64,000 nucleotides of DNA. Source: Pseudoxanthomonas composti. GTDB taxonomy: Bacteria > Pseudomonadota > Gammaproteobacteria > Xanthomonadales > Xanthomonadaceae. Each line of letters opens with the position of its first letter. Position 1 is the stretch's first letter. The position numbers and the translations under genes were made by a program. The notes beneath the pieces are model-generated. The model ran no database searches and was not told the DNA's origin. It saw nothing but the letters and a program-made list of their open reading frames with translations. The stretch lies in assembly GCF_004122095.1 (NCBI RefSeq), contig NZ_SAWZ01000008.1:1-64000 (forward strand). The letters run 5' to 3'. Of this stretch, positions 44,657 through 54,220 are shown one piece after another.

Positions 44657-47600
44657 TCAGTCCGGCAGCCAGGCCGCCCGCCACTGAGCCAATGCCGCGC
44701 CTTCCAGCAGCCAGCGCTCGTGCACCGTCGTGCGCAGTGCCGCGCCGGCGGCATGCATGGCCTGCCGATCCGCCAGATGGTCCCTGATGGCCCCGATCCA
44801 GTCGCGGAACCTGTTCTTGACCAGGGTGACGGGCAGGCCGGTGCCCTGGTAGCACCGCACGTCGCTGGCGATCACCGGGTAGCCGCAGGCGCCGTACTCG
44901 AGCAGGCGCAGATTGCTCTTGCAGTCGTTGAACAGGTTCTGTTCGACCGGCGCGATGGCCAGGTCCAGGTCCAGCGAGGCCAGCTTGGCCGGATAGTCAT
45001 CGATCGGCACCCCTGGATGGAGCTCGCGGATATGTCCGCGCATGGAAGCCGGGCACATGCCCAGGAACACCCAGTCCACCTCGCCCGCCAGTTCCTTGAC
45101 GACGTCGGCGACCAGTTCCAGGTCGCCGGTATGGCTGGCGGCGCCGGCCCAGCCGATGCGCGGGCGCCGCGGGCCAGCGGCCGGCAGGGCGCGCGCGGCC
45201 AGGTCCTTCCACCAATGCGTCGGCAGCCGGTTCTCGATGACGCGGATGTCGCGGTGCAGGCCAGCGAAGGCCTCGGCCAGGGCGGGCGTGGAGACGACGA
45301 ACCGGTCCACGTAGCCCAGGCCCCGCCGGATGGTGCGCAGGATGTCCTTGGGCATCTGCTCGCGGTGGATGCTCTTCAGCGGCAGATTGGGCAGGTAGTC
45401 GTCCAGCTCATAGACCTTGAACGCCCGCGAGAAGGCCTGCATGCGGCGCATGCTTTCCAGTCGCTGCTCGCCCACCTGTCGCTGCAGCACGATCACGTCC
45501 GGGTCGAAGCGCTCCACCTCGCAGGCGGATAGATGCGGCGCGAAGGTGGTCCCGTCCAGCAGCAGCGCCTGGCGCATGGCCGCCAGCGGCTGGATCACCC
45601 GGTAGTGGCCGCAACCGGACTGGTCGGCCGGTTGCGCCAGGACCACCGGCAACGGCCGCCAGCACTTGAGTGGCTGCCAGGCCAGGGCGGGCTCGGCCAG
45701 CTTGAAGGCGCCCTGTGCGTGCAGGGAAAACCCCACGTGGTAGGCCGGGTCGCCCGCCAACAGGGGCAGCCAGCGGCGGTACATCGCGTCTTCTTCTTCC
45801 GCCGTGGCCGCGGCCTTGCCAGGCGCGTCCACCAGGACCCGCGCCCGCGGGGTCAACACGTTCAGATATCCGGCCTGGCGCAGCTTCAGGCACAGGTCGA
45901 CATCCATCCAGCGGGCGATCGCGGGATCTTCGTCGAACCCGCCTGCCTCCAGGAACAAGGCCCGACGGATGAGCAGGCATTCGTGACTCAGCGCCGAGTA
46001 GTCCTGATCCGCGGCCAGGCGCTGCAGATATCCCTCGTCGTTCAGGCCGCTGCCTTCGAATGCGCGTCCTGCCGGTCCGCCGAGTCCGAGCAGCATCCCG
46101 GCCTGGCGGACACGGCCGTCGCCGCCGAGCAGCTTCGCACCCACCGTGGCGACTTCAGGGCGCTGGCCATGATTGAGCAACTGCTGCATCCAGGCCTTGT
46201 CGACGATCCCGGCGCCTGCGGACAGCCAGAGCAGGAATTCACCCCGTGCCTGTTGCGCCCCCTGGTTGCGGGCCGCCGCCTCGGCGATATCGCGCGGCAG
46301 CCGGAGCACACGGATCTGTTGGGACTGCATCTGCTCGATGCCGTCCAGCCAGTGCCCCAGCCCCGGCTCGCCGCTGCCACGATCCAGCAGCAGGACCTCG
46401 TAGTTGACGAAGCTGGTGTTGGCCAGCAGCGTCTCCAGGCAGCGCTGCACCGCCGCCAGGCGTCCATCGACCAGGATCAGCACGCTGACCGAGGTCGTCC
46501 AGGCGTGCCCGTAGGAGATTTCGTGCACTCCCGCAGCCACCCCGTCGACGACCTGCGCCTGGTCGTAGCCGCGGGTGAGCAGGTGTCGGCGCAGGGCCTT
46601 GTGCACATCCGCCGACGGCAGCAGGCGCGCATCGGCCGCCACGATCGGCTCGCCGACATGGTGGATGCCGGCCATTCCCTCTTGTTCGACCAGTCGCAGT
46701 TGCTGGTCCAGCTCGAAGGCGCCGCCGGCTTCCCGGGAAAAGCCGCCGCGCGCGAGCAGGTCCGCGCGACGGAACAACCAATGCCGGGAGTACAGCGAGG
46801 ATGCGGACAGCAGCAGGTCCAGGTTGAAGTCCGGGCGCAGCGACAGGACGACGGCGCCGCGCTCGAAGCGGGTGACTTCATCGGCGAACACCGCCTTGCA
46901 GCTGGCCGGCAGCCCGATGAGCTGCAGGGCCAGCACCAGCAGCCCGGCGCTGGTGAATTCGCTGCCGCCGTCCACCAGCATGACCCAGTCGGCGCCCGCG
47001 TCCTGGATGCAGCGGTTGATCGCGTCGATGCGCGCGGCGGGCGGGGCATCGGCCGCCGGCACCAGCGGGATCAGCTCCAGGTGCAGCGGCAGCTGCAGTG
47101 CCTTCAGCTGGGCCAACGTGTTCTCGACCAGGGCGCCGTCGCTATCGCGTGCAATGCAGACGATGGCGATGCGTGGCCCCCCGGCGTGCGCCAGCAGGTG
47201 CTGGCGCATCAGTTCCGCTTGCGCCGCGTCCGGTCGCCTGGCCGCCAGCCACAGGTCCGGCGGCACGCCGCCGAGGCCGGCCGCACTGGCCAGGGCCGCA
47301 ATGAGATTCAGCGGGCGGAAGACGCGGGCCTCGCGCTCGGCCATCGGTGCGACATCGACCAGCTGATTGTCGCCCTCGTGCCGAACCCAGCCGAGGTCGC
47401 CGATGGCCTGTCGGAAATCCGCATGGCCCTGGTCGCCGATGCCGGGCTGGTCGCGGCCGGCCTGGCTGAATTGATCGTTGGACACTCGGAACCGGGTCAA
47501 GGGCGCGGCGAGCATCGCAAGATTTCCGCGTCGCAGCAGCTTGGCGTAAAGCGCCAGGTCGCCGACCCAGTGGATGACGCGGCCGTTGAGCATCATCAGT

Positions 47601-48151
47601 TCGTCGGCGATCGGCAGCAGGTCCTCACGCCGGCACAGCACGCAGCTCGGCTCGCCGATGAAGTTGATGGTGTGCTCGGCCAGGAACGACACCAGCTGTG
47701 GCCCATCGATCAACATATCCCCGGCGAACGGCAGCGCGGTGGCCAGGATGTCCGGCAGCGGGTGGCCGTCCTCATCGATCCGCACGCGCCGGGAGGAGGC
47801 CATCGCCGCGGTGGGCTCGTCCTCCATCGCCGCCACCAGTCTCAGAACGCAATCCGGTTCCAGGACATCGTCGTCGTGAAGGAACTTGATGTACTTGCCC
47901 TGTGCCAGGCCGATGGCCTTGGCCGTGCTGCGGTGCTCGCCCAGCCGATCGGGATTGCGGTGATAGCGGATCGGCATCACGCTGCCGGTGCGCCTGCTTT
48001 CGATGATGGCCTGGATCCGTCCATCATCGCTGTCGTCGCAGATCAGGAGCTCAAGCGATGGATACGTTTGCGCCAGCACGCTGTCCAGCGCCTCACCGAA
48101 GTAGCGCGCCTTGTAGACCGGCATGACGATGGTCACCAGGGCCGCGCTCAT
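44657..48151 (-). CDS. Giant multidomain glycosyltransferase
   Basis: 1164 residues. At least two GT-A (family 2) domains are visible: residues 1-250 (VTIVMPVYKARYFGEALDSVL, DDD motif in KFLHDDDVLEPD) and about 570-800 (TSVSVLILVDGRLAAVQRCLE, FLLWLSAGAG, SHECLLIRRALFLEAGGFDED). Between them (about 340-560) is a third GT2-like segment with GGFSREAGG. From about 860 a GT4-like C-terminal domain (RPRIGWAGAASHTGDLELV, LLEYGACGYPVIASDV). Such fused enzymes sit in flagellin or O-antigen glycan clusters, so transfer of the sugar made by the neighbouring genes to flagellin is the best guess. Start at 48151 overlaps the upstream gene by 4 bp; last gene of its operon. Confidence 0.9.
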   Translation of the reverse strand: MSAALVTIVMPVYKARYFGEALDSVLAQTYPSLELLICDDSDDGRIQAIIESRRTGSVMPIRYHRNPDRLGEHRSTAKAIGLAQGKYIKFLHDDDVLEPDCVLRLVAAMEDEPTAAMASSRRVRIDEDGHPLPDILATALPFAGDMLIDGPQLVSFLAEHTINFIGEPSCVLCRREDLLPIADELMMLNGRVIHWVGDLALYAKLLRRGNLAMLAAPLTRFRVSNDQFSQAGRDQPGIGDQGHADFRQAIGDLGWVRHEGDNQLVDVAPMAEREARVFRPLNLIAALASAAGLGGVPPDLWLAARRPDAAQAELMRQHLLAHAGGPRIAIVCIARDSDGALVENTLAQLKALQLPLHLELIPLVPAADAPPAARIDAINRCIQDAGADWVMLVDGGSEFTSAGLLVLALQLIGLPASCKAVFADEVTRFERGAVVLSLRPDFNLDLLLSASSLYSRHWLFRRADLLARGGFSREAGGAFELDQQLRLVEQEGMAGIHHVGEPIVAADARLLPSADVHKALRRHLLTRGYDQAQVVDGVAAGVHEISYGHAWTTSVSVLILVDGRLAAVQRCLETLLANTSFVNYEVLLLDRGSGEPGLGHWLDGIEQMQSQQIRVLRLPRDIAEAAARNQGAQQARGEFLLWLSAGAGIVDKAWMQQLLNHGQRPEVATVGAKLLGGDGRVRQAGMLLGLGGPAGRAFEGSGLNDEGYLQRLAADQDYSALSHECLLIRRALFLEAGGFDEDPAIARWMDVDLCLKLRQAGYLNVLTPRARVLVDAPGKAAATAEEEDAMYRRWLPLLAGDPAYHVGFSLHAQGAFKLAEPALAWQPLKCWRPLPVVLAQPADQSGCGHYRVIQPLAAMRQALLLDGTTFAPHLSACEVERFDPDVIVLQRQVGEQRLESMRRMQAFSRAFKVYELDDYLPNLPLKSIHREQMPKDILRTIRRGLGYVDRFVVSTPALAEAFAGLHRDIRVIENRLPTHWWKDLAARALPAAGPRRPRIGWAGAASHTGDLELVADVVKELAGEVDWVFLGMCPASMRGHIRELHPGVPIDDYPAKLASLDLDLAIAPVEQNLFNDCKSNLRLLEYGACGYPVIASDVRCYQGTGLPVTLVKNRFRDWIGAIRDHLADRQAMHAAGAALRTTVHERWLLEGAALAQWRAAWLPD

Positions 48152-49542
48152 TTGACGCCCCCGGTGAGTCGGTCGAAGTACTGCAGATACTCCCTGCGTG
48201 TCAGCCCCGGGTAGCGCCGTCGCAGCGACTGGAATTGATCGACCAGGCGCTGTGCCGCGCGCCCGCCATGCTCACGTCGAACCACCACCTCGCGGTCCAG
48301 ATGTTCCACCAGCTCGGTGTAGGCCTCATGCAGCTCGGCCGCAACAGAGCGGTCCGTGATTTTTTCCAGCTGAGGAAACTCGAAACAGGGTGCATCATCC
48401 GGCGCGGTGGCCGGAGTGAGTCCGGCCATGTCCAGGAAGTCGACGAATGTCTCGTAGAGCGCCGAATAGGCATTGTTCATCTCGGACAGGTCCAGCTCCT
48501 CGTAAACCCTGCCGATGTCGCTTCGGCTGTGAAGGGACGGGTCGTACGGGATGCGCAGGTACTCGCAGGTTTCCCTGGCTCTGGCATCGGGGTTGGTCAC
48601 CAGCGCCGGGACGCCGCAGTTGATCGAGAAGATGCCGGAGTGGAGGCGGGTCCCGATCGTCAGGCAGTGGTCGCTGCTTTTGAAGAATGCTTCCCAGCGG
48701 TTGTAGTCGGAGAAGAACTCCAGGCGTCCGGCCATGGCCCTGGCCAGGAGCTGGAAGGAGGTCGGGATCTCATCGAGATTGAACGGCTGCGCAGTCACGT
48801 TCGAGGTTGGCGGCAACGCCTTGCCGAGGTAGAGCAGATCGATGAAATACAGCTCGTCCTGGAGCAGGTGCGAGGTGCGTGGCAATCCCGCATTGAAGAA
48901 CGTGGCGGTGGTGATGACCTTGTCCGGGTCCCAGCACTTCTTATGGACCGACCGGGAGGGGCCGTTCTCGAAATAGCTTGGACAGCCGATCACCTTGACG
49001 TTCTTGATACCCAGGCGGTTGAGGATTTCAGCGGAGAACTCGCCGCGCACGCCGACGAACCTGGACTTTTCCGAGATCAGGGACAGATAGCGCTTCTGTG
49101 CGGGGCTCAGGCGTTCGGCCAGACCGAGGTCGTAGCCGTTGAACGCGTTCGCGCAGAGGCTCATCGGGACGATCGGGATCTCGATTTTCTCCAGGAACCC
49201 GGACACCCGATCGGTGGGAAGCGCACGGAAGTCCTCGCGGATGTCGTCCTTCATCATGAAGACGAAGTGCGAGTACGTCGCGTTGATTTCCTCGGCTAGC
49301 GCATCGGTGAGCTCATGTTCGAGCGCGTTGGCGATGTGTCCGACCTTTAGCGGCCGTCCGAACATCGCTTTCAGGAAGGCGTAGGAAATGTAGCCGTTTC
49401 CGATGTTCTGTCCCCGGATGCCGCCCTGGGAGGGGCCCATGCTTTTCAGGAACTCCTGCACTCCCGGGGACTCGGGAAGGGCCGAATTGAAAAGGAACAT
49501 CCTGCTTGCGTCGGTCATCGCTCGATCATTCTCCTGATTCAT
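48148..49542 (-). CDS. Polysaccharide pyruvyl transferase family protein
   Basis: 464 residues. The segment SDHCLTIGTRLHSGIFSINCGVPALV is the C-terminal signature of the polysaccharide pyruvyl transferase fold (GT-B-like), and the N-terminal half has Rossmann-like strands (VKVIGCPSYF). In known members the product is a pyruvyl ketal on a sugar; whether that reaction occurs here is not shown. Start at 49542 (MNQEND); an internal ATG at 49518 (MTDASRMF) is also possible, with AGGAG in front. A C-terminal helical tail (about 400-464) extends past the usual domain. Confidence 0.82.
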   Translation of the reverse strand: MNQENDRAMTDASRMFLFNSALPESPGVQEFLKSMGPSQGGIRGQNIGNGYISYAFLKAMFGRPLKVGHIANALEHELTDALAEEINATYSHFVFMMKDDIREDFRALPTDRVSGFLEKIEIPIVPMSLCANAFNGYDLGLAERLSPAQKRYLSLISEKSRFVGVRGEFSAEILNRLGIKNVKVIGCPSYFENGPSRSVHKKCWDPDKVITTATFFNAGLPRTSHLLQDELYFIDLLYLGKALPPTSNVTAQPFNLDEIPTSFQLLARAMAGRLEFFSDYNRWEAFFKSSDHCLTIGTRLHSGIFSINCGVPALVTNPDARARETCEYLRIPYDPSLHSRSDIGRVYEELDLSEMNNAYSALYETFVDFLDMAGLTPATAPDDAPCFEFPQLEKITDRSVAAELHEAYTELVEHLDREVVVRREHGGRAAQRLVDQFQSLRRRYPGLTRREYLQYFDRLTGGVK

Positions 49543-49554
49543 CGCTCGCCTTGC

Positions 49555-51066
49555 TCATCGCGCCCAAGGCGGCGGCTCGGTTCCGGCGACAGGTGACGCG
49601 TACAGGACCAGGTCGTAGTAATAGGCAGGAGAATGCTGCCGCAGCCGGAAGTGGTAGCCCTCCACCACCTTGTCCAGTTGCGCCATCACATCCAGCAGAT
49701 CGTGCGCATAGTGGTAAACGCAGATGGCCATGCGCGGGCGCTGGGCGTGGATGAGCCTAGATGCGCCCTCCAGCGCCTTGGCCTCGAACCCCTCGATGTC
49801 CAGCTTGAGCAGCGTCAGCTTGTCCAGCTCGTCGTCCAGGCGCGTGGTGGGCACCGAGATGCCGCCATCGGGCGATACATGACTGGAGACCGTGCCGGTT
49901 TCCTTGAAGCGCAGTGTCGCATGCTCGTTGGAGAGGGCCTTGTTGATGGCCTTGAAGTTGCGCAGCGGCAGCGCAGCTGCGCCGGCGATGTCCTGCAGCT
50001 TCTGGAAATTGATGCCATCGGGCTCGAAGGCGGTGATGCTTTCGTAGTGGTGACCGGAGGCGTCCAGGAACTTGCGAACGATGGGTCCCTGGAAGGCGCC
50101 GCCATCGCAAAAGTGCTCGCGCTGGCCGAGCTGGAAGGTGCTGCTGTCGGCGAAGGCGGAGAAATACTCGTTGGCAGGCGTGGCCCAGGCCGACAGCAGG
50201 TGGCTGGGGTCGTAGGTCAGGCGGAACAACAGGTTGCTGTAGAGCGTGAACACGCTGTAGTCGTCTTCCAGCCGATCAGCGAGTCGCAGGAACTCGTCCA
50301 GGCGCAGGAGCGTGCGTTGACGATACGTGCGTGCCGGCTCATAGACCGAAGCCAGTCCGCAATGGGCGGTCGCCAGAGCCGCGTCGATTCTATGGACGCC
50401 CGCCTGTTCGCAGAGTTTGCGCGAGATGCCCGCCTCGGCCGGGCTGTACGAGAAATCCACCGCCAGTGCCCCCGGGTAGCGGCTGGCCTGTTCGATGAAC
50501 TGACGCGTGCTCCAGCGCGGTGCTCCATGGATGGCGCTGCCGCTGTACCCATCGTCGATAGCGGCGACCACATTCCCGGCATGGTTGACCAGGCTTGGTC
50601 CATGCATGGGCCCCACGCCTGAGCGGGGATGGAGCAGGAACACGGGATGTTGCTCGAGCCCCGGGACCAGCGGATCCTCGGCAGGCGCAATGCTCAGTTG
50701 CTCCACGCCCGCGGCGGCGCACAGGCCGTCGGCAAAGGCCCGGCCGCGTGGACTACAGGAAAAATCGATCCCGACCGCATCGGGGTAATGCGCGGCCCTG
50801 GCCATGAACTCCTGGCTGCTCCAGCGCGGGGCGCCGTGGATGCTTTCCAGATGGGTATTCTGGTCGTCGACCGCCGCCACGACCCGGCGCAGGCTGGCGG
50901 CGACACCGGGGCCATGGGCCATGCCGATGTAGGACTGGGGAGCGATCAGAAACGCAGGGCGATCGACGACCGCGGCCACGCGTGCCAATGCATCGTCCGC
51001 CGCGGGGCGGTCCTGCTCGGCGATGCGCAGGACGCGTTGCCTGAGCTGTTCGATTCTCGATCGCAT
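49555..51066 (-). CDS. FkbM-type methyltransferase with duplicated N-terminal module
   Basis: 503 residues. From about 317 an FkbM SAM-methyltransferase: FCDGGAFQGPIVRKFL, AFEPDGINFQKL and LLKLDIEGFEAKALEGA. The N-terminal half holds two copies, about 103 residues apart (about 37-125 and 141-228), of an unrecognised module with VVAA(V/I)DD, S-x-IHGAPRWS, YPxA and DFSxSP. Such methyltransferases add O-methyl groups to sugars in glycan clusters. Gap to the next gene is 12 nt, and 3 nt to the upstream one. Confidence 0.85.
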   Translation of the reverse strand: MRSRIEQLRQRVLRIAEQDRPAADDALARVAAVVDRPAFLIAPQSYIGMAHGPGVAASLRRVVAAVDDQNTHLESIHGAPRWSSQEFMARAAHYPDAVGIDFSCSPRGRAFADGLCAAAGVEQLSIAPAEDPLVPGLEQHPVFLLHPRSGVGPMHGPSLVNHAGNVVAAIDDGYSGSAIHGAPRWSTRQFIEQASRYPGALAVDFSYSPAEAGISRKLCEQAGVHRIDAALATAHCGLASVYEPARTYRQRTLLRLDEFLRLADRLEDDYSVFTLYSNLLFRLTYDPSHLLSAWATPANEYFSAFADSSTFQLGQREHFCDGGAFQGPIVRKFLDASGHHYESITAFEPDGINFQKLQDIAGAAALPLRNFKAINKALSNEHATLRFKETGTVSSHVSPDGGISVPTTRLDDELDKLTLLKLDIEGFEAKALEGASRLIHAQRPRMAICVYHYAHDLLDVMAQLDKVVEGYHFRLRQHSPAYYYDLVLYASPVAGTEPPPWAR

Positions 51067-51069
51067 GAA

Positions 51070-51693
51070 TCACTGTCCGTAGGTATGAATGGGTTGGTCG
51101 TAACGGGTGTCGTAGTACGTTCTGGCGGGCACGTCTGCGGCGTAGACGCGTGGCCACCCCAGCTCGCAGCTACGGCCCACCTTGACGCCGTCACGCACGA
51201 TGGCGCCCGTGCGCACAATGCCGTTGCCGCCGATTTCAACCGCCGTGCCGACCTGCACGCCGTTTTCGAGCCAGCACGAAGACTTGATGCGGCAGTTCGG
51301 ACCCAGGTGCGCGCCGGCGTGGACGACGGTGTTGTAGTCGATCCTGCAAGCGTGGCCCACGATGGCATTGGCCCCGACGAACGCGTTCAGGCCGATGACC
51401 GTGTCTGCCCCGATGGCGGCGCTGGGATGGATGAAGGGCTCCAGCTTGAATCCGCGCTCGACTGCCGCCTGCATGAGCTCCATGCGCTTGAGATTGCCGA
51501 AGCGTTCGTCGAAGGCGGCGAACATGGCGCCTTCGGCGGGGTCCAGCCCCGCCAGCACGCTCAAATCGAATGCGTGGTCCGGACCCTGTGGCACTTCGAT
51601 CCTGACCACCTTCTCGTCCGGCCGCGCCTGTTTCCAGGAGTGGAAGGCCAGATCCAGGTAAGGGCTTCCGCCAATGACCCACCTAGACTTCAT
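51070..51693 (-). CDS. Left-handed beta-helix acyltransferase-like protein
   Basis: 207 residues. An N-terminal alpha/beta part (WVIGGSPYLDLAFHSWK) then hexapeptide repeats from about 86 (IHPSAAIGADTVIGLNAFVGANAIVGHACRI, continuing IKSSCWLENGVQVGT, GNGIVRTGAIVRDGVKVG), the fold of NeuD/PglD-like and VioB-like N-acyltransferases. A histidine in the VHAGAHLGP region could be catalytic. Substrate unproved; an aminosugar or a CoA/ACP-linked acyl donor are options given the cluster. Overlaps the Rieske gene by 11 bp. Confidence 0.75.
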   Translation of the reverse strand: MKSRWVIGGSPYLDLAFHSWKQARPDEKVVRIEVPQGPDHAFDLSVLAGLDPAEGAMFAAFDERFGNLKRMELMQAAVERGFKLEPFIHPSAAIGADTVIGLNAFVGANAIVGHACRIDYNTVVHAGAHLGPNCRIKSSCWLENGVQVGTAVEIGGNGIVRTGAIVRDGVKVGRSCELGWPRVYAADVPARTYYDTRYDQPIHTYGQ

Positions 51694-52828
51694 GCTCGGT
51701 CTCCATCAACGCGACGTACCAGCGTTCGACCAGGCGGTTCATGGATTCGTAGGCGCCCTGGGTGGGCAGCGGCGCGTCCGCGTGCAGGCCGGCCTGCACC
51801 ATTTCCATGACCGCCACGTCCTCACCTACCACCGTCTTGCTGCCGTGCATCTGCGCCAGCAGGACCTGACTGGAAAATCCATAGGCCTGCTTCTTGCGCG
51901 CGCTGACCCAGTAGATCTCCAGGTCGGTCCTATCCGGCGCGACCGGAACGTGGTGCTCCAGGGTGAAGGAGTAGCCGCCGTTGGCGCTGGCGATATGCAG
52001 ATTGGGGAAGGCCAGCCAGTTGTAGTAAGCATCCTGCGTACCCCAGCGCTCGACCTTGTCCTGCCAGCCGAAGCGCTTGGGATCCGGAATCGGGGCCTCG
52101 GCACCGCCGAAGCTGAAGCGACGCATCTCGCTCCGAAAAGCGTGAGGCGATGCGTCCGGCAGCGCGTCCATCGACTCGTCCGCCTGCGCCTGGTCGACCT
52201 GCGGAATGAAGTCCACGCTCTTGGCCAGGGTCTTGGGATGGACGAAGCGCGGGTGGTTGGCGTCGCGCAGGTTCTCGTAGGCGAGCTTCCAGTTGTATCG
52301 GCCGTGCCAAGTGGTCGTCATGACTTCGGTGTCGTAGGCCTGTGAACTGCTCTCCAGCAGCGTCATGAACGCTGCGGGAAACTGCTCTTCGATCGGCAAC
52401 GGATCCGGATCGAGGTTGATGAACAGCACGTTGCCGATGGCGCGCAAGGAAAATTCGCGCAGCACCAGGTTTCCGCGTTCGCAACCCTGCAGGCGATACA
52501 GCGCGTCGCAATCGGGAATGTTCTTGACCCGCCCATCTTCGTCGTAGCTCCAGGCGTGGTAGCCGCATACCAAGGGACGACGGCCGACGGGAGCTGTCTG
52601 GATCAACGCGCTGCGGTGTAGGCAGACATTCTCAAAGGCACGAATGCGGCCATGGAAATTCTGGATGACCACGGGAACGCCGGCGATCCTGCGCGTGATG
52701 AAGCTGTTGTGCTCGGGCAACAGGACCTTGAGCCCGGCGAACAGCCAGAGCTTGCGGAACAGCTTGCGCTGCTCGCGGTCGAAGATGTCCTGGGACAGGT
52801 AGTACTTCGGGTGCATCCGGGAGCGCAT
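51683..52828 (-). CDS. Rieske-type aromatic-ring-hydroxylating-like oxygenase
   Basis: 381 residues from ATG 52828 (MRSRMHPKYY); the longer frame overlaps the previous gene. Rieske [2Fe-2S] site C69-x-H71 ... C88-xx-H91 (NVCLHRSAL, VCGYHAW). Mononuclear iron site with D189, H192 and H197 (LRDANHPRFVH). The catalytic alpha-subunit fold follows. A reductase partner is not encoded nearby. In a sugar/acyl cluster it probably hydroxylates or desaturates the acyl or sugar moiety; the substrate is unknown. Confidence 0.88.
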   Translation of the reverse strand: MRSRMHPKYYLSQDIFDREQRKLFRKLWLFAGLKVLLPEHNSFITRRIAGVPVVIQNFHGRIRAFENVCLHRSALIQTAPVGRRPLVCGYHAWSYDEDGRVKNIPDCDALYRLQGCERGNLVLREFSLRAIGNVLFINLDPDPLPIEEQFPAAFMTLLESSSQAYDTEVMTTTWHGRYNWKLAYENLRDANHPRFVHPKTLAKSVDFIPQVDQAQADESMDALPDASPHAFRSEMRRFSFGGAEAPIPDPKRFGWQDKVERWGTQDAYYNWLAFPNLHIASANGGYSFTLEHHVPVAPDRTDLEIYWVSARKKQAYGFSSQVLLAQMHGSKTVVGEDVAVMEMVQAGLHADAPLPTQGAYESMNRLVERWYVALMETEHEV

Positions 52829-52835
52829 GGACGGA

Positions 52836-53489
52836 TCAGCCTTCCTGCAGGTTCTTGTGGAACACGACCCTGGCCGGATTGCCGAACACGGTGGCACCAG
52901 CAGGAACGTCCTTCAGGACCACGGCGCCGGCACCAACGATGGCGTGCTCACCCACGCGCACGCCCGGCAGAAGCGTGGCACGCGGGTGCACGACCGCGAA
53001 ATCGCCGATCTGCACCGCGCCACCCATGAATACTTGAGCTCCCACATGCGCGAAATTGCCGATGCGGACATCGTGCCCGATCACTGTCCAGGTGAGCAGG
53101 TTGGCGAAGTCGCCGATCGACACGTCCGGGCCAACGTGGACGCGATTGCCGAGAAAGCAGCCCCGACCCAGGCGCACGCGGCGACTGAGGTGGGCCTCGG
53201 TGCAGATCGGTATGAACTTGGCGCCTTTGGCTAGCAAAGGTTGCACGTGCTTGTAGCGTTGCTGCGGATCGCCCTGGGCGCAGACGAAGGCCTCATTGCC
53301 CTGCGGCACATAGGTCATGGGATTGCCCACGATGGGCACACCGGCGTCGAACCCGTCCAGGATGTGGGTGCGACTGTCCAGGAATCCGGCGACTTCCCAT
53401 TCCTTGCCGTGCGCGACATCACCGCGCATCTGTTCAAGCACCTCGCGCCCCCAGCCGCCGGCGCCGACGATAAGTACCGGATAGGTCAC
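52836..53489 (-). CDS. NeuD/PglD-family sugar acyltransferase
   Basis: 217 residues from GTG 53489. An N-terminal nucleotide-sugar-binding-like Rossmann motif ([16 protein letters not shown]), then left-handed beta-helix hexapeptides ([54 protein letters not shown]). This is the NeuD/PglD architecture, acylating amino-dideoxy sugars or sialic-acid-like sugars. A good candidate to attach the ACP-made acyl group to the 4-amine of a viosamine-like sugar. Overlaps the upstream SDR by 4 bp. Confidence 0.85.
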   Translation of the reverse strand: MTYPVLIVGAGGWGREVLEQMRGDVAHGKEWEVAGFLDSRTHILDGFDAGVPIVGNPMTYVPQGNEAFVCAQGDPQQRYKHVQPLLAKGAKFIPICTEAHLSRRVRLGRGCFLGNRVHVGPDVSIGDFANLLTWTVIGHDVRIGNFAHVGAQVFMGGAVQIGDFAVVHPRATLLPGVRVGEHAIVGAGAVVLKDVPAGATVFGNPARVVFHKNLQEG

Positions 53490-54220
53490 AGGACCGCCCC
53501 GCCATCCATGACCAGGCTGGTGCCGGTCATCCAGCGGCTGGCATCGGACAGCAGATAGACTGCCGCGTTGGCCACGTCATCGGGCGTGCCCAATCCCAGC
53601 GGATGCCGCTTCCTTTGCGCTTCCAGATGGGCTGCATCCCAGATCGGGGTAGCCACGGCCGAAGGGGAAATCCCGTTGACCCGGATCTTGCGCTTCGCCT
53701 GTTCCATGGACAGGCAGCGGATGATGCCGAGCAGGGCGGCCTTCATCGCCGAGTAGGGCCCCACGCCAGGCGTACCGATGTGCGCGGCAGTGGACAGCAT
53801 GAAGACGATGGAACCCTGTGAGGCGATGGCGTTGGCCTGCAGCAGCCGCTGGGTCAGCATGACCGGCGCCAGGAAATTGACCGAGTACACGTCGGCCATG
53901 AGCTTCTCGGTCAACTGTCGGATCGGGCTCAACCGTTGCCGGCCGGCGCAATGTACCAGGCCGTCCACGCTGGTGACCGACTTTGCCAGCTGCTCGCGGC
54001 CCTCGGCCTGGGTCAGGTCTGCCTGCACCTGCAGGTGTCCCTGGCCCTGAAGCAGGTCGTAGGTCTCCTGCAGGCGCTGCGCATCGCGTCCGGTCACCAC
54101 CAGACGCGCGCCGCGTCGGGCGCATGCGATGGCGATCTGCCTGCCGATCCCGGACGAGGCACCGGTCACCAGGATGGTCTTGCCGGCCAGGGAGAAGGCC
54201 TGCTGCGCCGGATTGCTCAT
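53486..54220 (-). CDS. Short-chain dehydrogenase/reductase, FabG-like (2)
   Basis: 244 residues from ATG 54220 (MSNPAQQAF). Classical SDR: cofactor motif [12 protein letters not shown] replaced by CAGR ([10 protein letters not shown]), catalytic S in LSTAAHIG region and active site Y-x-x-x-K as YSAMK ([11 protein letters not shown]). Related to, but clearly diverged from, the SDR directly upstream. Probably reduces a 3-oxoacyl or keto sugar intermediate. Longer frame upstream is a shadow of the other SDR. Confidence 0.86.
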   Translation of the reverse strand: MSNPAQQAFSLAGKTILVTGASSGIGRQIAIACARRGARLVVTGRDAQRLQETYDLLQGQGHLQVQADLTQAEGREQLAKSVTSVDGLVHCAGRQRLSPIRQLTEKLMADVYSVNFLAPVMLTQRLLQANAIASQGSIVFMLSTAAHIGTPGVGPYSAMKAALLGIIRCLSMEQAKRKIRVNGISPSAVATPIWDAAHLEAQRKRHPLGLGTPDDVANAAVYLLSDASRWMTGTSLVMDGGAVL

